This document shows, piece after piece, positions 46,928-58,101 of a stretch of DNA of 64,000 nucleotides (position 1 is its first letter; each line of letters begins with the position of its first letter). Both the position numbers and the translations under genes were made by a program. The stretch lies in NCBI GenBank assembly GCA_030737835.1, contig JAUJYN010000025.1, positions 1,178,001-1,242,000 on the forward strand, written 5' to 3'. A model generated the notes under the pieces. It did not search any database. It saw only the letters and a list, made by a program, of their open reading frames with translations, and was not told where the DNA came from. Origin of the DNA: Acorus gramineus (lineage: Eukaryota > Streptophyta > Magnoliopsida > Acorales > Acoraceae).

Positions 46928-49688
46928 AGATATATTAACCACAATTAATCAACAACTAGCCTCAAAGTGGCATAACAACATAAATCCAGTAGTTCGTACA
47001 TCACCGAACCACCACACCCTCACCCTCACCCCTCAAATAGGTGACATAGGATATTGGGACTGATAATCATCCAAACACATCCATACACCCTCACCCTCAC
47101 CCCTCAATAGGTGACATAGGATATTGGGACTGATAATCATCCATACACATCCATACACCCTCACCCTCACCCCTCAACAGGTGACATAGGATATTGGGAC
47201 TGACTAGGCTATTAATCATCCTTGGTCCACCGATAGCCTCTCCTCCACACCGTAGCTTGCCTGGTCTACTCCCACATTCAGCACAGTCCGAGTCCAAGAT
47301 CAGGAGGTGCCTACTGATGGGAGCCCTCTGTCAAGATAGCCTGTCTAACGCTGAGGAGTTCCTACATGGATCCGACGAAGGGCAGAGAAACAGCCTACCC
47401 ACACGCATATGATCCACTCGGATCCGCTTACAATACATCTCTACAACTCTAGTGTCTTGAATTCATCAGAATTCCTCCAGGGCGCATAACCAAGATGCGG
47501 GGAACATGCATTAGTATAGACGGGAAAAGAAACCTTGGGAGGGCATCATGAGGTCCCGATATAGGACATCCCGACAACCAAACAAGGAACACGGAGCACC
47601 CTAGCCCGGGTCTCAATGTTGACCTCGCAAGGCCCCTTAATATTCCCTAAGGCATGCAATAATATTACCAGTTGCATTTAATTTAACAAATTAAACTAAT
47701 AGGAGCATACAAAGGCCGAGGCTTTCCTAGCATGATAACAAGGTGGCAAGGTGCATGGCTCTTACACAACCTAAGGGTGCAAGTCCCTAACATACTCAGT
47801 CTAGGGTAACATGCATACTACATATCAATCATGCTGCATGGATTACATATTAAACAGGTTAATATTAATCTATGCTGCCCCAGGGGAGGACGGTATATGC
47901 CCAAGTGCATATAGCGCCTCCCAACTGGGTTGGATTGTCCCACTCACCGGAAGTCGGGTCATCGCGCGACCGTCCGTCAAGATCTGCAAGACAGGGTATC
48001 AACTTGGTGAGTAAAATCCACAAATTCTACAAAATACTCTAAAAATACCCAACACTCGGGCAAACGTGCACACGGCCCGTACGCACGCGACCCCGAGCAC
48101 CCCGGCTCACTCCCGAACTCCCCGGGCAGCCGCTCGCACGGCCACCCGCCCCGGGCGCACAGCCGAGCCCCGGCCCGGGCGCACCGACGCACTGCCGAGC
48201 CCAGCCTGCACGCCCGGACTCCCTGCCGGATCACCCCGGGTGCACCGCGAGCTCGCTGCGCCCCAGCGCAGCAACCCGCGCGCACACCCGCACGACCCGC
48301 GCCTCGCCCCGCACGCACTCCCACGCACCACCGCTCGCCTCGCCGCGCGCGCACACCCTGCGCGCACCACCGCTAGCCTCGCCGCGCACCCCGCGTGCAC
48401 CACCGCTAGCCTCGCCTCACCGCGAGCACACCCCGCGCCTGCACCTCTGCGCAGCGCTCCGCGTGCATGCTCCCGCACGGTGCCCAGTACCCAGCGCCCC
48501 AGCGCCCTCGCCCAGCACACCCAGCGCCCAACACAGCCAGCACGCCCAGCACCCAGCACGCCCAGCACCTAGCACGCCCAGCGCCCAACACACCCGCACC
48601 TGCGCCACCCGAGCGCACGCCCGCACGCTCGCCCTGCCACTGCAAGCCTGCTGCGCCTGCCTGCTGCGCTGCCTGTGCTGCCTGCTACCCGAGACTGCCA
48701 ACCTCCCTGCCCGAGCTCCTCTACCACCAACCACCGGCCACCAATGGCCTCCGACTGCCCCCAACCACCACCAACAGCCACCAGCCGCCCTCCACACTCA
48801 ACCCCACCCTCCTACCATGCATCTAAACATGAAAAAGAGGGAAAGAACCCTTACCCAAGGAACGGAGAGGAAAGGAAGGGAAACGGACGATCTTCGTGCA
48901 CCGAAACACCTCCCAACGGATCTCCACCACCAAGACCTCCTCCTACCTCAAATGGGGCTGAAAACAGGGGAGAATAGAGGGGGTTAGAGGGGGCCAAACT
49001 TGTCGGAACTCGAATCCGAGAACACCGGGGGATAGATCGGGACCGGATCTAACCTTTCTATGTTTTGAGTTTTGAGTTCCAAGAACCCTAGGTGGCTCAA
49101 AAGCAAGAAAAGGAGAGAGGGGGAGAGAGAAAATGTGTTGGAGAAGATAATGAATAGTGGTGGGCAACCTTTTTAGATTCACTTAAATAGTCAAACCAAC
49201 TTTAATTAGGGTTAACCTAGGTTTAAGTGAGGATTAAAGGCTTTAAGTGGGTTTTGACTTGGGTCAACCCAACCACACAAAAAAACAAAAAGGGTTGACC
49301 AAGTCATGGGCCCACTTTGACCGAGTCAACTCTCCCAATGACTTCTCGCTCGGTCAAAACCCGGATACGCCCCGGAACTGCGAAATTTTGGAAACGTTAC
49401 CGGAATTCGATGAAAATTTTGTGAGTAGCTTAGAATGGCACCAGGACACATAATATGCAGTTAGATTTTCAATCGGAGCCCTCAATCTCAGGGTGATAGC
49501 TAAAAGCCCGAAATTTTAGCGGTTCCGATCGAAAAACGAAAAAAACCTGAAAAACTGCCAGAATGTCCCAACGGTTACCAGAAGGTTAAAAGTGACACAT
49601 ATATAACAATGAGCCTGTTGCAGCAGCTGAAGTAACTCCACATAGGGGAGCTAAGAAAACCATGGCCGCTACCTCCTCGGCGAGGGAA

Positions 49689-51807
49689 TGTTATGCCGAT
49701 GTCATTTGGAGCCTTATTTTTTTTTCCATCGGAGTTGCTAAAATTTTAGCTTTTAGCCACCTACAGGAGTTGGAGTACCTTGATTGAAAATCTAACTGCA
49801 TATTATGGGTCCTGGTACCGTTTTGTACTACCCATAAAAATTTCATCGAGTTCTAGTAACGTTTTAGGAAATTATGTAGTTTCAAATCGTATCCGGGTTT
49901 TGGTCGATACTTGATTTTTAAAGGGTGACTTTGACCAAGTCAAATGAAGACTTTGACCAGTCAAGGATGATCTAAAAGTCAAGGGGTTTTGTTTGTTTCC
50001 TAGGTTGGGTTGACTTAGGTCAAAATCCACCAAACCCCTTTTTGTAAATTAATTACCTCTCTCTCTCTCTTTCTCTCCCTCTCTCTCTCCCCCCTTTGAG
50101 AAAAAGAAAGCCATCCGACCCTTTTTGTTTGCTCCCCTTTGTTGCTTTCTATCCATGTTAGGGAGTATCCCTATGATTAATTGATATGTGATCGTGCATA
50201 TGGTTCATGCACATAACTAAGATATAATTCTCCTATAAAATATTTGCGCATTTTAAAACTAATTAGGCCTATCTGAAATAGGCATGGGTACGACCCGCTA
50301 TCGGGATATACCTCATTAGTTAGTGCGCAAGCGATGTAATCGCCCTTGCATCCGTGTGATGCACTTGAATGGAATTCAGGAGAATTCATTTGTTGTATCG
50401 GTTTTGTTAAACCGGTAGCTTTGGCATTAAGTTAGGCCTACCCGTGCTAGGCGCGTATATGAACCGCCTGTTGGGTTATATGCCTTGGGCTTATTTCTGC
50501 GTGAGAGCAGAGGTAACCCCTCGCGTCTGAGCGATGCACTCGTGTGGGAGTCCAAGAACATTCGTTATAGTTGATATGTGATTATCGAGCGTAGCCCATA
50601 GGGTTCACTTTGCAAACGTGGGGTGCTTCCTCCCAACATCGTCGTGCGTCGAAACACCCCAGCGTTGAAGCTGTCCTTTTTGGGTGCCACCACTCGTAGG
50701 TGCTACCGATGCGTATCGAGGTACACATCTGGCTGATGTACCGATCGTGGAAGGCCGACAAGTAGAAGCTACGCGGGAGAGGGCTACCGGATGATTTTGT
50801 GAGCGTGGAATCGTTCTCCCCTTCTTCGGATCCGCGTTGAAGCTATCCGATGTTAAAGCTGTCCTGACAGGGGGCTCCCTCCTGTAGGTACTACCGATGC
50901 GTTCGGCAGATGTACTGATCATGGGAGTATACCAGGTAGAGGCTACTCGGGAGAGGGCTACCGGATGACGAAGGGTGTAGAACAAAAGGTTTTCTTCCAA
51001 CAGTCCTGTGTCACCCTTAGGGGTGAGGGTGAGGATGAGGTGAAGTCACGTCGTCACGTGACCTATTCGTTTTTGTCCATTCCCATAGTTGTTGGGTCCG
51101 GTTACGTAACGATGTTCAAAGACATCATTGGGCAGTTATCTCGATGTAGATGATCTAGTAGTGTTGTGTAGACCAGTAATTCTGCGTCTCTTCGACCAAC
51201 GGTATGGTCTCTCCCCAAAAGTCCCAAGTGTCTTCCTCCGGGAGTGAGGGTGAGAGTGAGGTTGGTCACGCTGCCGCGTGACCTTGTTATTAATTGGGTT
51301 TCCACCCATGTTTTCCTTGAAAGGAAATTGCTTTAATATTGAACTATTGAAAAGGTGATTGGTTTCCAACCACTCACTGAGCTTGTAGCTCACCCCTCGC
51401 ATACTGTTTCTTTTCAGGGGCAGTGTTGGGCGTGGAGCTGGAGTTTCCCTGTGGCAAGGTCTTTTGTGCGTGGAGCGTTCTTTCCGACGGGTGGCGAGTG
51501 CGAGGCTGTCAGCAGTCCTAGAGTCATTTTTATGTATTGTAAATCGTGCATGTGGCACAGGGTGTATTTTTTTTGGACTTGACTTGGCTCTCATAGGACA
51601 TTGAATGTGTATTCAATTCTGTAATGATATTTCTGGTTTACAGACTTATTGATATTTTTATGCTTCCTCTTTTCAGTTGAGTTATCAGTTATCATTGCTT
51701 TGCCAGCTTGTGTGTTATTTATTTGAGTCATTGTTGACCTCCTGTACTTGATAGCTGATACTTTATATATTGCTGTGTCTCGGGGACGGCCACCCTAGGG
51801 TGTGACA
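49689..51807 (+). mobile_element. T12: Tekay/Del solo LTR, subfamily B, reverse, shortened
   Basis: A 2119-bp unit in plus sense, TGTTATGCCGATGTCATTTGG to CTAGGGTGTGACA, flanked by GGGAA (49684-49688) and GGGAG (51808-51812), a 4-of-5 duplication. It lies in Tat antisense ORF 1, only about 75 bp from the right end of T10. Compared with T5 it lacks the middle: near 50155 the leader jumps to the CCATGTTAGGGAG segment, so the intron-1-like interval and the cassette are gone. The second acceptor TTTCTTTTCAG (ending 51417) and the CTCACCCCTCGCAT motif remain. Confidence 0.88.
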
Positions 51808-53481
51808 GGGAGGGCTCAATTTCTGGAGAAGAGGGAACCTCCACCGTCTCTGATACTCGAATGACTGGGGCACTTGGTGGGCATCCCTCTTCGTTGGAAG
51901 GCGTAGGAAGTTCGATGATAGCCACGCCGACAGCACTCGAAGGGAGATCACTCCCCACAGGGGATGCCTGGAAAACGTCCAGCAGGGCTTTGGCTCTGCC
52001 TTCGGAGTCCACCTCTTCAACCAATGAAGTCGGACGAGTAGCCTTGGTCCGCCGTTTCAAAGGAAGTGGCAGCCTAGGCCTCTTCTTCAAAGGCCAACTT
52101 GCCTTTGGAGGCAGCAGACCGTTCACCCACTTCTTTAGAAATGGCAGAGGGAGAAGCTTAAGAGAAGGTAGGAGATGCGTAGAATCTTGATGACAAGTCG
52201 GCAACCTTCGAAGCGGAACCAGAGGCCCTGACTGCGGGGAAGCTGAGGATCTTGCGAGAATCCTTATCCCCCATCTCTTGAGCCCTAACAATCTGATCAA
52301 ACTTGACCACTGATGGGTCTGGGGTCGTACGCTCTGAGTCATCTGCAACATATGAGATTCATCAGTGATGAGAGAAAAGGCAAATAAGGTATAGAAGTCC
52401 AATGATTTTATGCTCACACAATTTCGTCGGATGAAGACAACATGGCACCCCAGCCTCTCCACCCGGAATTGGACCAGAAAGCACCCAAGGACCACTCAGT
52501 TGCACAAGGCATTCATCCCTCCACCGCTGTCGGATGAAGGGAGTTTTTCCACTAGAGGGACCGCATCTGGTCTCGCCCAAAGATAGTAAGCGTGCTTCGA
52601 CTAGTGTGCTTCGACTTCCTCAAATCGTACAGGTGGTGGATGTCGTCCACCCCGAGTTGAAGCTGCAACTTGCGATTGATCGTGACAACGCACATCAGCA
52701 CCCTTAACAGATTAGGGGAGCATTGCACCGGGTGAAGCTTGAATCGGCGCATGAAGTCCCTCACCAGCTCGGGAAGAGGAAAAGAAAGGGAGCTCCTTAG
52801 ATCTGAGAAGGATACATGAAGAGCTTCTCAGAGCCGCTACCTTTAAGCTCATCTACGGTTTTGAAAGGAGTAGGTGTGATGATGATGGATTCAGGAATCG
52901 ACAGGGAGGACCTTAGTTTCTGAGCAATGTCTATCGACATGGTGGCGCGAGAAGGAATTTGAGAAGAGGCAAAGTTTGAAAACGAGCAGGGGATTTGATT
53001 TTTGAATTCTCTCTCCTCTTCTCGTCGGATGATGGAAACTTATAAAGCGGTCCTCCTTCAAAAAATTCCCGCAATCATGACTGAAGCACAAAAATCGATA
53101 TCATGGAAGATTTGCCACCGAAATCTTCTGCAGATATCGAGGGAAGCCGGCGAGAGAAACGAGGCGCAAGTTTCAATAAACGTGCGGCCTACGTGGTGAA
53201 TTTATTGTCACAAATTTTCCACGTGGCATGGAGAAGAGAGGAAATGATGAGAGAGCCTTTACGGACAGGTGGGCACGACCAGAGAAATCCTGTTCGTGAA
53301 CCTGGTTCGTGAATCCTGTTCGAGGATCCTGTTCGCGGATGATCGTGGATACGACAAGTTTTTGGGACTCTGTGATTCACAAATAGAATCGTACAGCGAG
53401 GAGAGGTAAAATACGATCAAGGTTGAGCAGTGAAAATAATTTTTTATTCATTGATTGGATAAAGGTTACAAAAAAAAAGGT

Positions 53482-54524
53482 TCAACCCTCTGCTCGGTCT
53501 TCTACTCGTCCCTTCCTACGAAGTCTCCTCTCCCTCACAGCTTGGTGCAGTCCAGGCAGTTCCTCGTTGCTCATCTCTCGAAAACCACGTGAGTGGTCAG
53601 CATAGCCCAAGCGGTAGCCACTGATGAAGCCTAGAAGGTGATCTTCTTCATCACCCTCACAAGCTTCGCCGAGGGACCGCAATTGGTGAGCTATGGAGAG
53701 GGAGGTGGCATGAACGGAGGCTTGCAAATTCCTTGAAGGACCACCAGGGGGAACGAGGACACTCTGAAGATGGACTTCGGGGATAGGAGTAGCATCTGCC
53801 CCAGCACCCAAGGACACGATCGGTCTGGATACTCCATCACCTGAGAGATGTCATCCATATTCACCTCCTCGACCTCCGGCTTGGGGGCATCCACCATTGG
53901 TCTCCGGGGGCAACACAAGTGGCGATGGGACAAATCCCAACCATCTGGCATCCAAGGACCCCGGACCTGAATCCGGCAACTCTCCCAATCGTGGATGTCA
54001 CCTTGAGCTATGCCAAGGACCAACTCTGGCCCTCTGCCCCAGCGAGAGATGTAGAAGGACGGGGACCACCTGGAGGATGAAGCCTTGACTTGATAGATCC
54101 ATTGGACCTTGGTCAGGCCCAGTTCAACTCCTGTCTTCTTCCCCAACGTGACCATGCACATCAAGACGCGGTATACGTTAGGGACGACCAAGATGGGATG
54201 GAGGCCAAAGAAATCAAGAAACTCTGCCACCAAGCGTGGTAGAGGAAGAGAAAGACCCCCATCTTTGAAATAGCTGGGATGGAGGAGAACGAAATCAAGA
54301 TAGAGGTTGGGGACCTCATCCTCGGCCAACTCGTCAATCACGAAGTCAGACGAGATGCCCAACTCTTTGTGGAGGGCTGCGGCAGTGGCAGTTTTCTCCA
54401 TGATAGTGGAGATATCCATGGAGTTTTCAAAAATCAGAAGGTACACGTGAGATGGGATGAGGAGCTCCTCCCTCTCGCACCCCTTAAATATCGTCGAAGC
54501 GACGCCTCGAGAAGACAGCCGCAC
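53482..54524 (-). pseudogene. Tat antisense ORF 2 remnant
   Basis: A second minus-strand coding remnant in the Tat spacer, about 1 kb, beginning near 54524. It has LSLPLPRLVAEFLDFFGLHP and VPNVYRVLMCMVTLGKKTGV, strongly recalling the 'putative gypsy type transposon' domain, then VQWIYQVKASSSRWSPSFYI. An acidic linker (DAPKPEVEEVNMDDISQVME) follows, and near 53650 EDHLLGFISGYRLGYADHSR. Its layout parallels antisense ORF 1, and both share a YxxGY(R/Q)xGY-like C-terminal segment, so the two probably arose by duplication. No enzymatic motif is evident and the function is unknown. The copy appears broken. Confidence 0.65.
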
Positions 54525-54789
54525 TTATTTCACTGCAAACATCGAGGGGTAACCAATGCCAATAAAATGGGTACTCACAAAATCCGAGGGGGTGCCGACG
54601 TTTGGATTTTCTAAACATCTTTTAGAGGCCGTGCGCCATTAAGATTGACATAGCAAATCAGGCGTCAAATCCTGGGCGGGTCAGAAAATCCCGAGAAGAT
54701 AGGCGACCAGATCTTTGACCCCCACGAAAGGTATGGAGACGAGGTGATTTCTCATGATCTCCTACTTTCTCGACAAGCCGAAAGAGCAG

Positions 54790-54802
54790 AAGAGGGGGCA
54801 TC
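54790..54802 (+). promoter_or_regulatory. Tat polypurine tract
   Basis: AAGAGGGGGCATC immediately precedes TGTGGAGG, the first bases of the 3' LTR. Purine-rich GGGGGCA-type tracts before the LTR are usual for Tat elements. Confidence 0.75.
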
Positions 54803-55779
54803 TGTGGAGGTAAAAATCCTCACCACGACAAGTGTCATACCAGGGATGACGTGTCACGTCAGGACGGATGTGGGCTTACAGTGGAACCCCCAAATCTGAG
54901 TTCTAATTCTTACTCATGGTGACTCTCCCGAATGTGCTGACACGACTAGATCCAGGGTCTAGTCGGACAGTCGGCCACCTCACAAAACGAGTAGTCTAAG
55001 GCACAACCAGACAGGAGGTCTGGTCGGTCGACCTTACTCCTTGAAAGCGAGTAGTCTAAGGCACAACCAGACACGAGGTCTGGTCGGTCGACCTTACTCC
55101 TCGCAAACGAGCAGTCTAAGGCACGACCAGACATGAGGTCTGGTCGGTCAACCTTACTCCTCGCAAACGAGCAGTCTAAGGCACAACCAGACATGAGGTC
55201 TGGTCGATCAACCTTACTCCTCGAAAGCGAGTAGTCTAAGACACAACCAGACATGAGGTCTGGTCGGTCAACCTTACTCCTCGCAGACATGCTATGAAAT
55301 GTACAAGCGAGTATATCAAGAGACCCCGAGCAGAATGAACAAACGGTCAGAAGACCACTAACACCTGTAACTGCCAAGGTGACATTTAAAGCCCATTACT
55401 AGAGAACGTGGGTAATCAAGGACCAACGTGGAGCGTAAATGCTGGGGAAGTTTCCCTGGAAAAAAGCTCACTAAACATTTAGTGGCAAGGCGGTTACAAA
55501 GTCAATTAAGGAACTACGTGTGACTTGATCCCCAAGGGGTACGTAGGCAATCTATAATAAGGTCGTGAGCTCAGCACTCTAAAGGCACAGTCAAGCATGG
55601 TCATACAGTTATTCACTGAGTCAAACATAGTCATTGAGAGCCATTTGTGAGTCATTGTGTGTTATTTCCTATACAGTCATTGAAAGAGTAGAGGAAGAGC
55701 TAAAAAGTTTATTTAGTTCGAGTTCATTTTCCTAAGAAATCTACAAATTTAACTGAAGGGGGAAAATATCCACCTCACA
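54803..55779 (+). mobile_element. Tat 3' LTR
   Basis: A 977-bp LTR starting TGTGGAGGTAAAAATCC and ending ATATCCACCTCACA, with imperfect inverted termini. Its U3 part carries a 60-bp tandem array (54979-55290). A TATA-like CTATAATAAG lies at about 55551, followed by a likely transcribed R/U5 part. The partner LTR is not in the window, so neither age nor target duplication can be judged. The five bases after it are ATTGT. Confidence 0.78.
54979..55290. repeat. 60-bp tandem array in Tat LTR U3
   Basis: Just over five units with an exact 60-bp period, built on GTCTGGTCGGTCGACCTTAC, TCCTCG and GAGTAGTCTAAGGCACAACC. The 60-bp period gives a 20-residue repeat in every frame, which explains the repetitive reading frame on the minus strand. 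Tandem repeats upstream of the TATA box are common LTR enhancer material. Confidence 0.95.
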
Positions 55780-58101
55780 ATTGTTAGACTAAATTTACAG
55801 GATTGGAGACTTACAGATAGACATATTTAAATTTGAATGACTAGAAGTCAATCACGATCTGTCTCTAACTCTTCTTCTTCTATCTTTTACTTCTCTGCAA
55901 TGAAGCCTGAAAGAAATAAAAGGGATAAAGAAAAAGATTTGACTTCTCCTTTTTAGCTTTTCTGGATTAAGGATTTCTGATGGGATCCAATCCTAATTTA
56001 TATGTTGAGAGAGAGACCAAATATCAGTAATGAGATCTTATTGGAATCACATCAATCATGGACTCCTCTCACTTAATCCCGAGACGTGGATAGTTATTGT
56101 AAGAGAATTGGAATCACAATCATATCATATATCCAATATTTCTCCATCGTGTGATCGTGTAAGCCACTTTAAGTGAGAGATTAGGATGAAAATGAAAATT
56201 TGTCTTACTCCGTAAAAAAATAGTCAAAGTAATAATAATCACAATAACCACTTTTTTGAAATAGTGGGATATTAATCCTTATCTTTAACAGTTCATCCAT
56301 ATCTCCAACTAAGGTAACTTCCTTGCATCACTTTTACTATAAATAGGGAGTTCAAAACCCTTTTTACATCATCAAGCAATCTTCAAATCCACTACTACAT
56401 TCACTTGATCATTCCACTTGAAAACTTTAGGGAGAGGGAGAGAGACAGCCTTAGTTGAGAGAGAAGGAAAACTCACTTTCCACCAAATTCCACTCTCCAT
56501 ATTCTAAACCTCTGGTTAACCTTTGTTTAGCCCTAGCCATGCCAAAATCAATTCCCTACTTAGTTTCTACCAAAATCTAGAAAACCAAAACCAGGTACCA
56601 GATGGCTAGTCCAAACCAGCCGTTGGACCTAAATGGTTAGTTTAAAGTAACTAACGCCCTTCCCACTTTTTCAGCAGCTCCTTTTCAACTTTTTATCAAG
56701 CATAAAGGATGTTTCGTTTTTACCTCTGTGTGCAGTTGGCCGTAGCTCATGGAGAAGAACCCACCCAATTTTCCATTGAGGCAATCAATAGTAACAGTAA
56801 CTTTTCCTGCTTTTTGATAAAGCAGGTGGCGATCACACCTAGACTCTGTCTTCCCGATGAGCTATCAGGCAATTCAGCAAAGACCTTCTGAGTGGTGATC
56901 TGGCCAGCTGCGTGGGGATCAAGATCCAGGCTTCCGGAAGAAACCCCCCGCCCTCCCCCCCACACACACAAATTCCATTACCAATTACACAATTGTCTTG
57001 TATAACTCTTTCCACGTGGAAGCATTTAAATAGGAGATGAATATAATGACCCCACAATGCTGTTACACTCAATCATTATTACAATACAAAATACAGTCTT
57101 TTATACATCATTAGAAATCCAATGAATCAGAAACATCATTAGACGAGCCATATACATTGTTAATTTAATTTTTTTTACATTTACTAAAATGAGTTTATTA
57201 ATGGAGTGATATATACAATTTTTATTCAATTTATAACGGAGCGATATACATTACTAGATGATGTTTACTGTTTTTTAAAAAATAAAAACATATGTGTATG
57301 TCTTTTGTATTATACAAAAGACTAGGTCTAACATTTTCCAAAACCAAATGAGACATGAACAAATGCAATTGATGGTTCTTAAACATGTTGGTTGTTCTTT
57401 TAGTCCTCTGATGGTCCAATTTCACTTGAAAGTGAGGAAATCTTTCAGGCGTTTGTGTAATTAGACGTAGGCTAGGCCTGTCAGTTGGTCCAGTCTAGAT
57501 CCGCATCCAATCTGGTCTCGATCTGATAAAAAATATAAAATATCTAATTTGAACTTGATCATCAAAATGGGTAGAGGTTGGATCCACGACGACCCTGTCC
57601 TATGGACCCTCTGGATCCCATATATAATTGTTTTATGCCAGCCCATCCTAATCTACCCAACCTAGACTACACAAGCCCAAGCTCATTGTATCCAATCATG
57701 ATATCATGTACCCAAAGTCCAATCAAACCCATTTCATTAACCCAACGAACGCCCTACCCAAGATATAAAAGTGAAAAAATAAAAACAAAACCTAGTATAA
57801 CCCACTCATCCATTGCCGCCTCCCCCAGTCACCCCTTCTCATTCTGTCTCTGTAGCAGACACCACACAATTTTATTTCTCTCGTGTTCTTTTTCTTCCTT
57901 ATATTGTTATTATTGTTCATTTTGTTTAGCGAAAAAAAAAACCATACGTGCTTATGTGAATGTGAGGATGGCATTGGCATTCGCAATGGCATAGCTGTTC
58001 TTTGGTTATGTGAATTGTGACTATGTGATTTTTTGTGGATAAACTGTGTTACAATCATTCCATCCTTGACATTTTGTTTATTTTGTATTTCGGACCAGGT
58101 C
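55780..58101. other. Unclassified flank, no gene recognised
   Basis: About 2.3 kb of mostly AT-rich sequence that does not match the repeat families of this window by eye. Items seen are a TATA box CTATAAATAG near 56338 with a plausible transcribed leader, a 60-residue frame at 56709-56891 without known motifs, and a pyrimidine-rich stretch at 57830-57930. A segment GGTCC..GATCCGCATCCAAT near 57490 is echoed by GGTCC..GGATCCAATC right of T13. It could be host intergenic DNA, the edge of a host gene or an old unrecognised element. Confidence 0.5.
56336..56350 (+). promoter_or_regulatory. Candidate TATA box
   Basis: TACTATAAATAGGGAG is a near-consensus plant TATA box. About 30 bp downstream the sequence becomes AC/TC-rich, as in a transcribed leader. 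No coding gene follows clearly, so this may be a host promoter or the promoter of an unrecognised LTR. Confidence 0.45.

Larger units (their letters stand above)
39777..49608 (-). mobile_element. T10: Tekay/Del element with two LTRs and an internal fragment
   Basis: The only Tekay copy here that keeps internal sequence. A perfect duplication ATGAG (39772-39776 and 49609-49613) flanks the whole. In plus coordinates it comprises the 3' LTR (39777-40240 plus 43561-46279, split by T11), an internal fragment with polypurine tract and integrase/chromodomain tail (46280-46927), and a 5' LTR portion (46928-49608). That portion lacks the roughly 460 bp next to the primer site. Most of the interior is gone, so it is a broken element. 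The two LTRs are very alike: 45614-45853 and 48943-49182 translate identically, and I see only scattered differences over hundreds of bases. I infer a recent insertion, with a lower age limit if gene conversion has acted. Confidence 0.88.
38688..52940 (-). pseudogene. Tat antisense ORF 1 remnant, split by T10 and T12
   Basis: A minus-strand coding remnant in the Tat spacer, seen as three separate pieces: 51813-52940, 49614-49688 and 38688-39776. The first piece begins with an ATG at 52940 (MSIDIAQKLRSSLSIP) and has RRFKLHPVQCSPNLLRVLMC near 52740. That resembles the plant 'putative gypsy type transposon' domain (the PF04195 kind). The middle part is rich in Pro, Ser and Ala (VEEVDSEGRAKALLDVFQ; repeated PPVAS motifs near 39650). 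The last piece (39257-38688) is a charged, heptad-like helix, probably coiled coil, including EELVRELLELKLSQSF. Antisense ORFs between pol and the 3' LTR are known for Tat. The function is unknown. Confidence 0.65.
29093..55779 (+). mobile_element. Tat-lineage Ty3/gypsy retrotransposon, 3' part, nested
   Basis: Plus-strand Tat element. Visible parts are RT (29093-29430), RNase H (29450-29930), archaeal-type RNase H (29960-30390), integrase (30440-31171 and 37442-37997), a long spacer with two antisense ORF remnants, polypurine tract (54790-54802) and 3' LTR (54803-55779). Its gag, protease and early RT are not in the window. They are expected beyond the left edge, on the far side of T4 and Athila. 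Three Tekay LTR insertions split it: T8 at 31172, T10 at 39777 and T12 at 49689. The coding parts are broken in roughly ten or more places, so it is a fossil. The extra RNase H is a hallmark of Tat. Confidence 0.85.

Noticed and set aside
54979-55290. Possible CRISPR-like array
   Set aside because: Units are head-to-tail with no unique spacers, and the context is a plant LTR.
54946-55377. 143-residue minus-strand frame with a 20-residue repeat
   Set aside because: It is the translation of the 60-bp LTR tandem array, with no start context or family resemblance.
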